From Methyloglobulus sp. (GTDB lineage: Bacteria; Pseudomonadota; Gammaproteobacteria; Methylococcales; Methylomonadaceae): DNA of 6,857 bases. Below the pieces are notes generated by a model. The model was not told the DNA's origin. It worked only from the letters and a program-made list of their open reading frames with translations, and did no database searches. The translations under genes and the position numbers were made by a program. Positions within the stretch are counted from its first letter, which is position 1; every line of letters begins with the position of its first letter. Below, piece by piece: positions 1 to 5,365 of this stretch. The DNA lies in NCBI GenBank assembly GCA_013140405.1, contig JABFSV010000284.1, forward strand, positions 1 to 6,857, written 5' to 3'.

Positions 1-380
1 TTGGTGAGATAGGCTTTGTACGCAGCTTCCATATTAGCAACCAGCTGTTTTTCTTCGGGTATCAGGTAGGTTGCGATGTATTTTTTCCAAAGCCTGTCGA
101 TTTCAGCGCTGTTCTTTTGAATTTGGGTGAGTGCGGTATTATTTTCTTCTATGTTACGGAAGACAAGCGCCCGGTTCAAGGCCAGACGGTTGCGCATCAG
201 CAATACGCGGATATCGCCAAGATCGGATGCTGGCACAAGCCTGTCAGCGAAAACGGTTTGTAGGCTGAGATTTGATTTATTTAAACCATACAAACCAAAG
301 CTGCCGACAGTCAGCAGCAGGATTATGATGAAGGTTAAATTAATTGTTAAGAGTGTTTTAATTTTTGTATTTTTAAACAT
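1..380 (-). CDS. Methyl-accepting chemotaxis protein, N-terminal fragment (4-helix-bundle sensor), cut by window edge
   Basis: This is the 5' end of a chemoreceptor gene; 126 codons are visible and the frame is open to the left edge. The start is an ATG at 380, preceded by AGGTAA at 385-390. The protein begins with a short Lys-rich cytoplasmic stretch (residues 1-9). A strong hydrophobic segment follows at about 9-31, containing FIIILLLTVG, which reads as an uncleaved first transmembrane helix. From about residue 35 it is a helical periplasmic region, with LVPASDLGDIR at 47-57 and RNRLALNRAL at 63-72. This is the typical look of the TarH/4HB_MCP ligand-binding bundle, where the DIR...RN segment is a family hallmark. 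The HAMP and signalling domains lie outside the window. It is the last gene of a cheY-cheW-mcp series on one strand, 174 nt downstream of cheW. The ligand cannot be inferred. Assignment to the MCP family is confident for so short a fragment, but a histidine kinase or GGDEF protein with the same sensor domain is not excluded. Confidence 0.82.
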   Translation of the reverse strand, partial: MFKNTKIKTLLTINLTFIIILLLTVGSFGLYGLNKSNLSLQTVFADRLVPASDLGDIRVLLMRNRLALNRALVFRNIEENNTALTQIQKNSAEIDRLWKKYIATYLIPEEKQLVANMEAAYKAYLT

Positions 381-464
381 TTGGTTACCTGTGTAGTAAA
401 TATTGCCCAAATTTGAAAATTTTCGGTTGAACCGTCTTGACTGCATCCAATTTGAATCACTGCT

Positions 465-486
465 GGCTGTCTATCCTTGGGCAGCC
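465..486 (+). other. Hairpin between cheW and the chemoreceptor gene
   Basis: An inverted repeat has arms GGCTG (465-469) and CAGCC (482-486). In plus-strand RNA the stem extends to nine pairs through two G-U wobbles, closing on a TCCT loop (474-477). TGTTTT follows directly on the plus strand. On the minus strand, the sense strand of both neighbours, the wobbles become A-C mismatches and no T tract follows. It therefore looks better as a plus-strand hairpin than as a terminator for cheW. No plus-strand gene upstream would need it, so its function is unknown. Confidence 0.25.
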
Positions 487-554
487 TGTTTTGACCTAAG
501 GGGCTACTGACGCATTGCTATGTCTTATTTACGTTGTTTATGGATTAGTTAAGG

Positions 555-1031
555 CTAAGCGGCGACTTTGGCGATTAGATCCATATCGCTGGCTGACATC
601 AAACGTTCAATATCGACCAGGATAATCATGCGTTCATCCATGGTGCCCATCCCGATAAGGTATTGGGTATCCAGGCTGGCACCGAATTCAGGCGCCGCAT
701 GTATTTGGTCTTTGGTCAGCTCAATGACATCCGAGACGCCGTCCACCACCATGCCGATCACCCTGCCACAAACGTTCAGGATGATGACCACCGTGAATTG
801 GTTGTAGTCCACATTGCCCAAATGGAATTTGATGCGCATATCGACGACCGGGACGATGACCCCCCTTAAATTGATAACCCCTTTGATAAAATCGGGCGTA
901 TTGGCAATCTTGGTGACGGTTTCATAGCCACGGATTTCTTGCACCATGAGGATGTCGATGCCATACACTTCCTCGCCCAGCGTGAAAGCCAGGAACTCGG
1001 AGCTTGCGCCAGATTCTTGATTGTGTTCCAT
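555..1031 (-). CDS. cheW: Chemotaxis adaptor protein CheW
   Basis: CheW is the cytoplasmic adaptor that links chemoreceptors to the histidine kinase CheA in the receptor array. The product, 158 residues from the chosen start, is a single CheW domain spanning about residues 12-145. Visible hallmarks are [12 protein letters not shown] near 16-27, VQEI at 30-33, and [16 protein letters not shown] at 51-66. The Arg of NLRG (R56) corresponds to the conserved receptor- and CheA-contact arginine. I chose the ATG at 1031 over the in-frame ATG at 1070. The former has AGGGG at 1037-1041 with 5-nt spacing, whereas the latter has no clear ribosome binding site and would add 13 residues outside the domain. 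A candidate sigma-28 promoter (1079-1106) would also start transcription near 1070, making the upstream ATG unusable. It lies between cheY and an MCP gene on the same strand. Family assignment is very firm. Which CheA it serves cannot be told, as no cheA is in the window. Confidence 0.95.
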   Translation of the reverse strand: MEHNQESGASSEFLAFTLGEEVYGIDILMVQEIRGYETVTKIANTPDFIKGVINLRGVIVPVVDMRIKFHLGNVDYNQFTVVIILNVCGRVIGMVVDGVSDVIELTKDQIHAAPEFGASLDTQYLIGMGTMDERMIILVDIERLMSASDMDLIAKVAA

Positions 1032-1036
1032 AGTAA

Positions 1037-1041
1037 CCCCT
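1037..1041 (-). promoter_or_regulatory. Ribosome binding site that sets the cheW start
   Basis: AGGGG on the minus strand ends 5 nt before the ATG at 1031. The upstream in-frame ATG at 1070 has no comparable site, so this motif decides in favour of the shorter 158-residue CheW. Confidence 0.65.
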
Positions 1042-1078
1042 GATTTTAGGTTTAATTCGCCGCCCGTCATAAACTCAA

Positions 1079-1106
1079 CTATCGTTGAGGTGTTTGGCGA
1101 AGTTTA
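1079..1106 (-). promoter_or_regulatory. Candidate sigma-28 (FliA) promoter for cheW
   Basis: On the minus strand, TAAACTTC (1099-1106) is followed after 12 nt by AACGATAG (1079-1086). The E. coli FliA consensus is TAAAGTTT, 11 nt, GCCGATAA. Six of eight -35 positions and five of eight -10 positions match, and the spacer is one nt long. The expected transcript start near 1070 leaves about a 40-nt leader before the cheW ATG at 1031. The -10 element overlaps a short dyad, CTCAAC-TATC-GTTGAG (1074-1089), which might be an operator or chance. FliA control would be expected for a chemotaxis gene, but the match is far weaker than the flgM promoter in this window. Confidence 0.35.
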
Positions 1107-1383
1107 TATTTGCCTAGTCTAGCGCAGTTAACGGTTTTGTGATGATGTCTGTCTTGGTTTTGGGATGTACATCAAATTTTTTGTATTGTTACCGTCCCGA
1201 TGTTGCATTTTTTAAAAATAACCGCCTAGAAATGCGGGATTTCAGCTTAATATCTATATGGGTATCATAAGGTTATACCGATAAGGTTACGGCTTGGCTT
1301 TATTAGTGCTTTTGGTTGAATTACGTTGGCATAGCCTTAATGACCGATTTTGAATCATTAAAGCATAGTAAAGCTGCCTTATA

Positions 1384-1401
1384 AGTCAACCTGGGTTGGC
1401 T
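1384..1401. repeat. Short inverted repeat in the cheY-cheW gap
   Basis: Arms AGTCAACC (1384-1391) and GGTTGGCT (1394-1401) flank a 2-nt centre. They are complementary except for one position that would be a G-U wobble in plus-strand RNA. No T tract follows on either strand, so it is not an intrinsic terminator. It could be a regulator binding site or part of an RNA fold. Confidence 0.3.
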
Positions 1402-1509
1402 AGGTTCTTCAGCCCGTGTATGTCGTCTTTGGAGGGCTGGAAACCCTGTCGCCATCGATAATTCAATAGGCAAGGGTTGAGTGTTTTGGTGGGGGGAGTA
1501 AGCACGGTA

Positions 1510-1530
1510 AAAACACGTGCGCTGTGTTTT
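1510..1530 (-). terminator. Possible intrinsic terminator downstream of cheY
   Basis: AAAACAC (1510-1516) and GTGTTTT (1524-1530) form a 7-bp perfect inverted repeat with a 7-nt loop. On the minus strand the hairpin ends in a run of five T (reading GTGTTTTT), as expected for a Rho-independent terminator about 70-90 nt past the cheY stop. Only two of the seven pairs are G-C, so it would be weak. A second set of AAAAC/GTTTT arms at 1550-1575 could form competing stems. Confidence 0.35.
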
Positions 1531-1598
1531 GAGAATTGGAGGTGTCCCGGTTTTGCAGGGTAAAACGGCTGTTTTGGGGCGACCTAGTTGTTAATTGT

Positions 1599-1982
1599 TT
1601 ACAGCATGCTGCTGATTTTTTTCACCAAGTCGGCGGGTTTAAAGGGTTTGATCATATAGGCTGTTATGCCAGCCGCCAGTGCTTCCTTAACTTTGCTACC
1701 TTCTGATGACGAGGTGAGCATGATGAACGGCGTTCCGGCCAGCTTAGGGTCTTCTTGCACGGCCTTGAAGTATTCCAGTCCGCTCATTACCGGCATGTTC
1801 CAGTCGCAGACCACGAGGTTAACCTTGACTTTACGCATGAGCTTTAACGCTTCTTGTCCATCCGGTGCATCAAAAACGTGCGAAAAACCCGCTTCCCGCA
1901 AAATGGCCTTGGTCAGGCTACGCATGGATAAGACATCATCGACAATCAGGATTTTATTTAATAGTAATTCTTTTGCGTCCAT
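1599..1982 (-). CDS. cheY: CheY-type single-domain response regulator
   Basis: This is a 127-residue stand-alone receiver domain, about the same length as E. coli CheY (129). It is phosphorylated by CheA and, if a true CheY, binds the flagellar switch to change rotation. The full phosphorylation site is present: acidic pair D15-D16 (ILIVDD), phosphoacceptor D60 in VVCDWNMPVMSG, T90 in MLTSSS, and K112 in the MIKPF motif. W61 and Y109 match E. coli CheY W58 and Y106 with a constant +3 offset, favouring the CheY family over a generic receiver. There is no output domain. The start ATG at 1982 has AGGA (1989-1992) 6 nt upstream. It is the first gene of a cheY-cheW-mcp series on the minus strand, but a 567-nt gap before cheW suggests separate transcription. 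An alternative is a CheY paralogue with a phosphate-sink or other signalling role, as many bacteria have several. Confidence 0.9.
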   Translation of the reverse strand: MDAKELLLNKILIVDDVLSMRSLTKAILREAGFSHVFDAPDGQEALKLMRKVKVNLVVCDWNMPVMSGLEYFKAVQEDPKLAGTPFIMLTSSSEGSKVKEALAAGITAYMIKPFKPADLVKKISSML

Positions 1983-2021
1983 TGTTGTTCCTGTTTACGC
2001 CGCCGTTAAATAACCGCGAAT

Positions 2022-2048
2022 TTTATAATAATCCACTAAGACCGACAA
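2022..2048 (-). promoter_or_regulatory. Weak candidate sigma-70 promoter for cheY
   Basis: On the minus strand TTGTCG (2043-2048) and TATAAA (2022-2027) are separated by 15 nt, shorter than the usual 16-18. The -10 is good (5/6) and the -35 is fair (4/6). The position, about 40 nt before the cheY ATG, is right, but in AT-rich DNA this may be chance. Confidence 0.22.
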
Positions 2049-2197
2049 ATAAGTTATGACATCAACCCAGGTAGGTACACTGCCCCAGTATTTTGGAAAG
2101 CGCTGAATAAGTCCCCCTAAGCCGATGGTGGCAAATATTATTAGTTATAACATTTTAACTGTCTTTTCATGCGTGCACAGTTAACACTTTTACTTAT

Positions 2198-2227
2198 TTG
2201 CGTTACTGCACCTGACGACATTATTAT
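2198..2227 (+). promoter_or_regulatory. Weak candidate sigma-70 promoter for the methyltransferase gene
   Basis: TTGCGT (2198-2203) and TATTAT (2222-2227) lie 18 nt apart on the plus strand, giving a start near 2234 and a leader of about 90 nt. The -10 matches 5/6 and the -35 only 3/6. The evidence is weak and rests mainly on position. Confidence 0.2.
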
Positions 2228-2323
2228 AGGTTAATCCTCTGAAAGTCCTATGGCAAAGCAGCCGAATACTAAAAATAAAATGACGTTATCGATCTTAAGT
2301 GGTGGCAAAGGGGCTGGCATATT

Positions 2324-3094
2324 TTGTTAAAACTGCCGTTTCGTCCACCACCAGCAATCGTCGCACTGATTCTGCAATGTGCAGCTTTTGCCGGCGTTTT
2401 GTTTATTACCCAGCTATTCGACATTAAACTGCCAGCAATCGTTTTTGCCAGTATCTGTGGGTTGATGGCTGCCTTGTTAAGTTATTTTGCTAAGCTGGCG
2501 AGGTGGTGGCTGATTATCCAGTGCTTATTTACCCCAGCAGTGGTGACGGCGCTTGCGCTGAAAGTCCAGCCCAATTATTTTCTGGTGGCATTTGTAATTA
2601 TGTTGCTGGTGTTTTGGAATACCTTTCGTACCCAAGTGCCGCTTTATTTGTCGAGCGTGAAGGTGTGGCAGGCATTGGAACGCTTTCTGCCCCAGGCAAG
2701 GCCAGGCCAAGGTTTTGCTTTTGTGGATATCGGCTCTGGATTGGGCGGTGTTTTGACTCATCTCGCCCAAATTCGGCCAGATGGTGTTTATCACGGTGTT
2801 GAATCAGCTCCGCTGCCTTTCCTTTGGAGTTGGCTGCGAATCCGTTTAAGCGGTTACCATCACTGTCGGGTGCAATGGGGCGACCTATGGGGTTGTGAGC
2901 TTTCTGATTACGACGTGGTATTTGCTTATTTGTCCCCCGCACCGATGGAGCGATTATGGCAAAAGGCGAAAACTGAAATGAAACCTGGGGCGATATTTAT
3001 TAGCAGTACTTTTACTGTGCCAGGGCAATTGCCTTTGGAGACCGTCAAGATTGACGATCTCCATCAGTCCACTTTACTGATCTGGCGGATGTAA
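2324..3094 (+). CDS. Membrane-anchored class I SAM-dependent methyltransferase, FAM173-like
   Basis: A 256-residue protein with two parts. The N-terminal half (about 11-100) has several hydrophobic segments, roughly 11-31, 35-55, 62-80 and 82-98, which read as three or four membrane helices. The C-terminal half is a Rossmann-type methyltransferase domain. It has motif I FVDIGSGLGG at 133-142 (SAM-binding glycine loop), an acidic residue ending strand 2 (E160 in GVESAP), GDLW at 186-189, and YDVVFAYLSP at 196-205. It also has MKPGA at 219-223 and a late S-x-F-x-V-P-G stretch at 228-234. The order VD-GSG, DLW, SDYDVVF, M..LW.K, GA resembles the FAM173 family (ANTKMT, ATPSCKMT), membrane-anchored lysine methyltransferases; this is my motif reading, not a search result. 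The substrate is unknown. The start is TTG at 2324, with AAAGGGG at 2307-2313 upstream. There is no in-frame ATG or GTG between the preceding stop (2276-2278) and that point, and the first internal ATG (codon 48) would delete membrane segments. It converges on motB with 24 bp between stops. Confidence 0.8.
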   Translation: MLKLPFRPPPAIVALILQCAAFAGVLFITQLFDIKLPAIVFASICGLMAALLSYFAKLARWWLIIQCLFTPAVVTALALKVQPNYFLVAFVIMLLVFWNTFRTQVPLYLSSVKVWQALERFLPQARPGQGFAFVDIGSGLGGVLTHLAQIRPDGVYHGVESAPLPFLWSWLRIRLSGYHHCRVQWGDLWGCELSDYDVVFAYLSPAPMERLWQKAKTEMKPGAIFISSTFTVPGQLPLETVKIDDLHQSTLLIWRM

Positions 3095-3118
3095 GTGGTT
3101 GTTAGCGTACTGAAAGAA

Positions 3119-4213
3119 TCAATGTTCCGGTGGTTTTTCGTCCGCTGGTTTGGGTTCTGCTTCAGTTTTGGCCGGTTCTGCTGCCGGTTTTTCTGGCTCC
3201 TGGGTTGCGGCATTATCAGCTGCTTCCGCATTGGCTTCAGGTGTTGCGCCAGCTTCAGGTTTGGGGGCTGCTGGTTCGGGATTGGCAGGTTCAGCCGCTG
3301 GCTTTTCAGGTTCGTGGCTTGCTGCCTTATCGGCGCCTTCTGCGGATGGTTCAGCGGGTTTTTCGGCGCCTGGTTTAGCTGCTTCGGCACCACCATGTTC
3401 AGGCGGAGCGGGTTTGCCTTTAGGGTCTTCTTTGTTGCCGACCTCTTCAAGCAACTGCAACTCTGTTTTTTTGTTCATTACGATTATCGAGATCCGCCTA
3501 TTCACGGGATCAAGCGGGTCTTTGGTGTTTAATGGGACGCTGTCCCCGAGCCCGGAGACCCTGAGAATCTTTTTTTCATCATACCCACCGCTTCTCAATT
3601 CAGCGCGCGCAGCATTTGCTCGTTCGCTGGATAGCTCCCAATTGGTGTATTGTTTGGAGATATCGGGGAAGGGCTTGGCGTCGGTATGCCCGTTGATGGT
3701 GATTTTGTTAGGCAGTTTATTGATGACCGGAGCCAGCGCGTTTAGGATCGTGCGGATTTGAGGTTCGGTTTTGGAACTCCCTAGCTTGAACATAGGAGTT
3801 TTTTTGTCATCGACAATTTGTACCCGCAAGCCTTCAGGTGTAATGGTAAGCTGGATTTGATCCTTGAGGTCACCCAGGTTTTTATCTTCCTTAACCATTT
3901 TTTCAATTTTCATTTTTAAGGATTCGAGTTGCTTCTTGTCTTCCTTTTCCGCCTGTTTATCCAGTTCGGTCGGGTCGATTTCATCAAGCGATGGCACCTT
4001 GCCTTTGTCAATTTTTGAGGCTTCGTAAGGGTCTTGGAAATACTCTGAAATGCCTTTTTTAGTGGCTTCGTCTGTTGAACCCAATAGCCACATGAGCAGG
4101 AAAAACGCCATCATGGCGGTGACAAAATCAGCATAAGCTAATTTCCAGGCACCCCCATGATGGCCATGGCCTTTCTTTTTAATGACTTTCTTGATAATGG
4201 GTTGTTCGGCCAT
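3119..4213 (-). CDS. motB: Flagellar motor stator protein MotB with extended C-terminal tail
   Basis: MotB pairs with MotA to form the ion-driven stator and anchors it to peptidoglycan. The protein has 364 residues (E. coli MotB has 308). A basic N-terminus (8-20) precedes the single membrane helix, WKLAYADFVTAMMAFFLLMWL at 23-43. D29 within AYAD is the essential proton-binding aspartate (E. coli D32). The plug/linker region follows at about 50-115. The OmpA-like peptidoglycan-binding domain runs from about 122 to 247, with INGHTDA at 173-179, NWELSSERA at 191-199 and VNRRISIIV at 237-245. Residues from about 250 to the end are an Ala/Pro/Glu/Lys-rich, probably disordered tail containing a duplicated segment (EPEKPAAEPA at 301-310 and 339-348). 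The ATG at 4213 is 9 nt after the motA stop and lacks a clear Shine-Dalgarno sequence, so translation is probably coupled to motA. Close similarity to E. coli MotB favours an H+ rather than Na+ stator; that is an inference. Confidence 0.97.
   Translation of the reverse strand: MAEQPIIKKVIKKKGHGHHGGAWKLAYADFVTAMMAFFLLMWLLGSTDEATKKGISEYFQDPYEASKIDKGKVPSLDEIDPTELDKQAEKEDKKQLESLKMKIEKMVKEDKNLGDLKDQIQLTITPEGLRVQIVDDKKTPMFKLGSSKTEPQIRTILNALAPVINKLPNKITINGHTDAKPFPDISKQYTNWELSSERANAARAELRSGGYDEKKILRVSGLGDSVPLNTKDPLDPVNRRISIIVMNKKTELQLLEEVGNKEDPKGKPAPPEHGGAEAAKPGAEKPAEPSAEGADKAASHEPEKPAAEPANPEPAAPKPEAGATPEANAEAADNAATQEPEKPAAEPAKTEAEPKPADEKPPEH
3170..3220 (-). repeat. Copy B of a duplicated segment in the MotB tail
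   Basis: It encodes MotB residues 332-348 (ADNAATQEPEKPAAEPA). It matches copy A, 114 nt away, at 14 of 17 residues and 39 of 51 nt. Many of the nucleotide differences fall at third codon positions, suggesting an old in-frame duplication kept at the protein level. Confidence 0.6.
3284..3334 (-). repeat. Copy A of a duplicated segment in the MotB tail
   Basis: It encodes MotB residues 294-310 (ADKAASHEPEKPAAEPA). Together with copy B it defines a 38-residue period in the low-complexity tail. Confidence 0.6.
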
Positions 4214-4222
4214 AATTAGTTT

Positions 4223-5086
4223 TTAGCCTTCAGCGGGTTTGTTTTTTGCATTTTTCAGTTGTTCGTCCAGCTCAGCAAAGCTGGGGCGTAAATTTGAAGG
4301 GATCATTGCCCGCATATATTCTGCGGTCATGGTGGGTGATATTGCCTTCGCGCAACACAACAAGCCTTTTTGGGCGCATTTATAAACATTTCCATAAGCT
4401 TCTAAGCGCTCCTCCATGACGTTCGCGACGGGTGAGATAAAACCGTAAGCCAATAAGATACCCAGAAACGTCCCTACTAAGGCCGCGGCAATTAACTTGC
4501 CTAGCTCGGCGGGTGGTAAGCTTACTGACTCCATGGTATGTACAACACCCAATACCGCTGCGACAATCCCGAAAGCTGGCATGCCATCGGCAAGGCCTTT
4601 GACGGCCTTAATTGGCATATGGCCTTCCTCATGATGGGTTTCAATGGCTTGGTCCATCAATTCTTCTAATGCAGGTGCCTCAATGCCTGTCACCAATAAC
4701 CGGAGATTGTCACGGATGAAGTCTAATAAGTGGTGATCTTTGGTGATGGCGGGGGTAAAAATGGTTTCAATTTCGGGGCCATCAATAATATCTTCCAGTG
4801 ATAACAGGCCCTCTTTACGTATTTTGCTGGAAAGCGCATAAAAAGATAGCAACAACTCAAGGTAGAATGCCTTATTGCACTTCGCCGCTTTCAATGTGCC
4901 GGTACCTTGTGCAAGGGCGGCTTTTATAACGGGCAATGAGTTGCCGCAAACAAAGGCACCAAGAGCCGCACCGATTATTATTATATATTCAAAGGGTTGG
5001 AAAAGAACTGCGGGATGTCCGCCACCACCTATAAAGCCTCCCATGATTGCGCCGACAATCACAACATAGCCAATAATAACTAACAT
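4223..5086 (-). CDS. motA: Flagellar motor stator protein MotA
   Basis: MotA is the membrane stator subunit that couples ion flow to rotation by contacting the rotor protein FliG. The 287-residue product is close to E. coli MotA (295) and colinear with it. Membrane helices are visible at about 1-21 and 33-50, then at about 168-185 and 198-220. A large cytoplasmic loop lies between the pairs. The loop carries R90 (SKIRKEG) and E98 (SLED), at the same numbers as the E. coli charged residues that contact FliG. P170 (DGMPAFGIVAAV) and P219 (LAYGFISP) correspond to functional prolines P173 and P222 of E. coli. RPSFAELDEQL near the C-terminus matches the family's RPSF-ELEE ending. The start ATG at 5086 has AGAGGA (5091-5096) just upstream. 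It is the first gene of a motA-motB operon, 9 nt before motB, and is divergent from flgM across 279 bp. I see no good sigma-28 promoter for it. TTGAGC and TACGCT, 17 nt apart, are a weak sigma-70-like possibility. Confidence 0.97.
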   Translation of the reverse strand: MLVIIGYVVIVGAIMGGFIGGGGHPAVLFQPFEYIIIIGAALGAFVCGNSLPVIKAALAQGTGTLKAAKCNKAFYLELLLSFYALSSKIRKEGLLSLEDIIDGPEIETIFTPAITKDHHLLDFIRDNLRLLVTGIEAPALEELMDQAIETHHEEGHMPIKAVKGLADGMPAFGIVAAVLGVVHTMESVSLPPAELGKLIAAALVGTFLGILLAYGFISPVANVMEERLEAYGNVYKCAQKGLLCCAKAISPTMTAEYMRAMIPSNLRPSFAELDEQLKNAKNKPAEG

Positions 5087-5239
5087 ATATTCCTCTTAAG
5101 AGCCGATTAGGTACGGCAGAAAACCAGTTGGGCCCTGATCGAAAAGCTATGGGCGGGATAGCGTAGTAACATAAATATAGTTGCTCAAAAAGATTTTGCC
5201 GTTTTGTTAAGTAAATCACAGAAAAAAAATGTCCCTATG

Positions 5240-5252
5240 GCGTTAAAAACGC
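5240..5252. repeat. Small dyad in the motA-flgM divergent region
   Basis: GCGTT (5240-5244) and AACGC (5248-5252) form a perfect 5-bp inverted repeat around AAA. It lies between the divergent motA and flgM genes, upstream of the flgM -35 element. It could be an operator half-site pair, but a repeat this short may be chance. Confidence 0.2.
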
Positions 5253-5305
5253 ACGACAAGCATCATCTTTCAGGAAGAAATTTATTTTCTGGGGCATATT
5301 TTAAT

Positions 5306-5332
5306 TAAAGTTTTTCGTCGCGATGTCGATAA
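5306..5332 (+). promoter_or_regulatory. Sigma-28 (FliA) promoter of flgM
   Basis: TAAAGTTT (5306-5313), an 11-nt spacer and GTCGATAA (5325-5332) match the E. coli FliA consensus TAAAGTTT-N11-GCCGATAA at 15 of 16 positions with exact spacing. The transcript should start near 5339, about 27 nt before the flgM ATG, and includes the strong AAGGAG site. FlgM is the anti-sigma factor for this same sigma factor, so the site implies negative autoregulation of class III flagellar genes. Confidence 0.88.
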
Positions 5333-5353
5333 CAGTTACAATAAAACCAGATT

Positions 5354-5359
5354 AAGGAG
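5354..5359 (+). promoter_or_regulatory. Strong ribosome binding site of flgM
   Basis: AAGGAG sits 6 nt before the ATG at 5366 and fixes the flgM start. Confidence 0.8.
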
Positions 5360-5365
5360 TTTGAA

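Larger units (their letters stand above)
1107..1598. other. Long gene-free stretch between cheY and cheW
   Basis: No convincing coding sequence was found on either strand here. The stretch holds a near-perfect inverted repeat at 1384-1401 (AGTCAACC, TG, GGTTGGCT; one G-U pair in RNA). A second potential stem pairs CAGCCC (1410-1415) with GGGCTG (1434-1439). A cluster of AAAAC/GTTTT arms lies just downstream of cheY (1510-1575). Nearly 500 nt is long for an intergenic gap within a chemotaxis gene series, so a small RNA or remnant sequence is possible, but nothing here is recognised. Confidence 0.5.
1983..2323. other. Divergent intergenic region between cheY and the methyltransferase gene
   Basis: This 341-bp AT-rich stretch separates divergently transcribed genes and should hold both promoters. 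Weak sigma-70-like candidates are visible on each strand and are listed separately. No sigma-28 or sigma-54 consensus was found. A 26-codon reading frame at 2250-2330 overlaps the methyltransferase start and is discussed as a finding. Confidence 0.5.

Noticed and set aside
568..869. Plus-strand frames across cheW
   Set aside because: They are antisense shadows of an intact CheW domain with a good ribosome binding site.
1142..1270. A 42-codon plus-strand frame in the cheY-cheW gap, starting with two ATG codons and containing a VLGC stretch like a lipobox
   Set aside because: There is no ribosome binding site, no promoter and no domain, and its length is expected by chance in AT-rich DNA.
1277..1284. 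ACCGATAA, a 7/8 match to the sigma-28 -10 element on the plus strand
   Set aside because: No TAAA-like -35 lies at the required distance and there is no plus-strand gene downstream.
1400..1460. Possible c-di-GMP riboswitch, suggested by the GGCTGGAAACCC and GTCGCC stretches
   Set aside because: The conserved tetraloop-receptor layout and paired helices of the GEMM family cannot be laid out here, and no gene lies downstream on that strand.
3095..3761. Long plus-strand open frames opposite the MotB tail (145 and 203 codons)
   Set aside because: They are antisense to the biased Ala/Pro/Glu/Lys codons of motB, which remove stop codons on the other strand. Their products are low-complexity and resemble nothing, and motB itself is unmistakable.
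4989..5219. A 76-codon minus-strand frame beginning in the motA upstream region
   Set aside because: It runs out of frame into motA, lacks a recognisable domain, and most of its 3' half is a shadow of motA.
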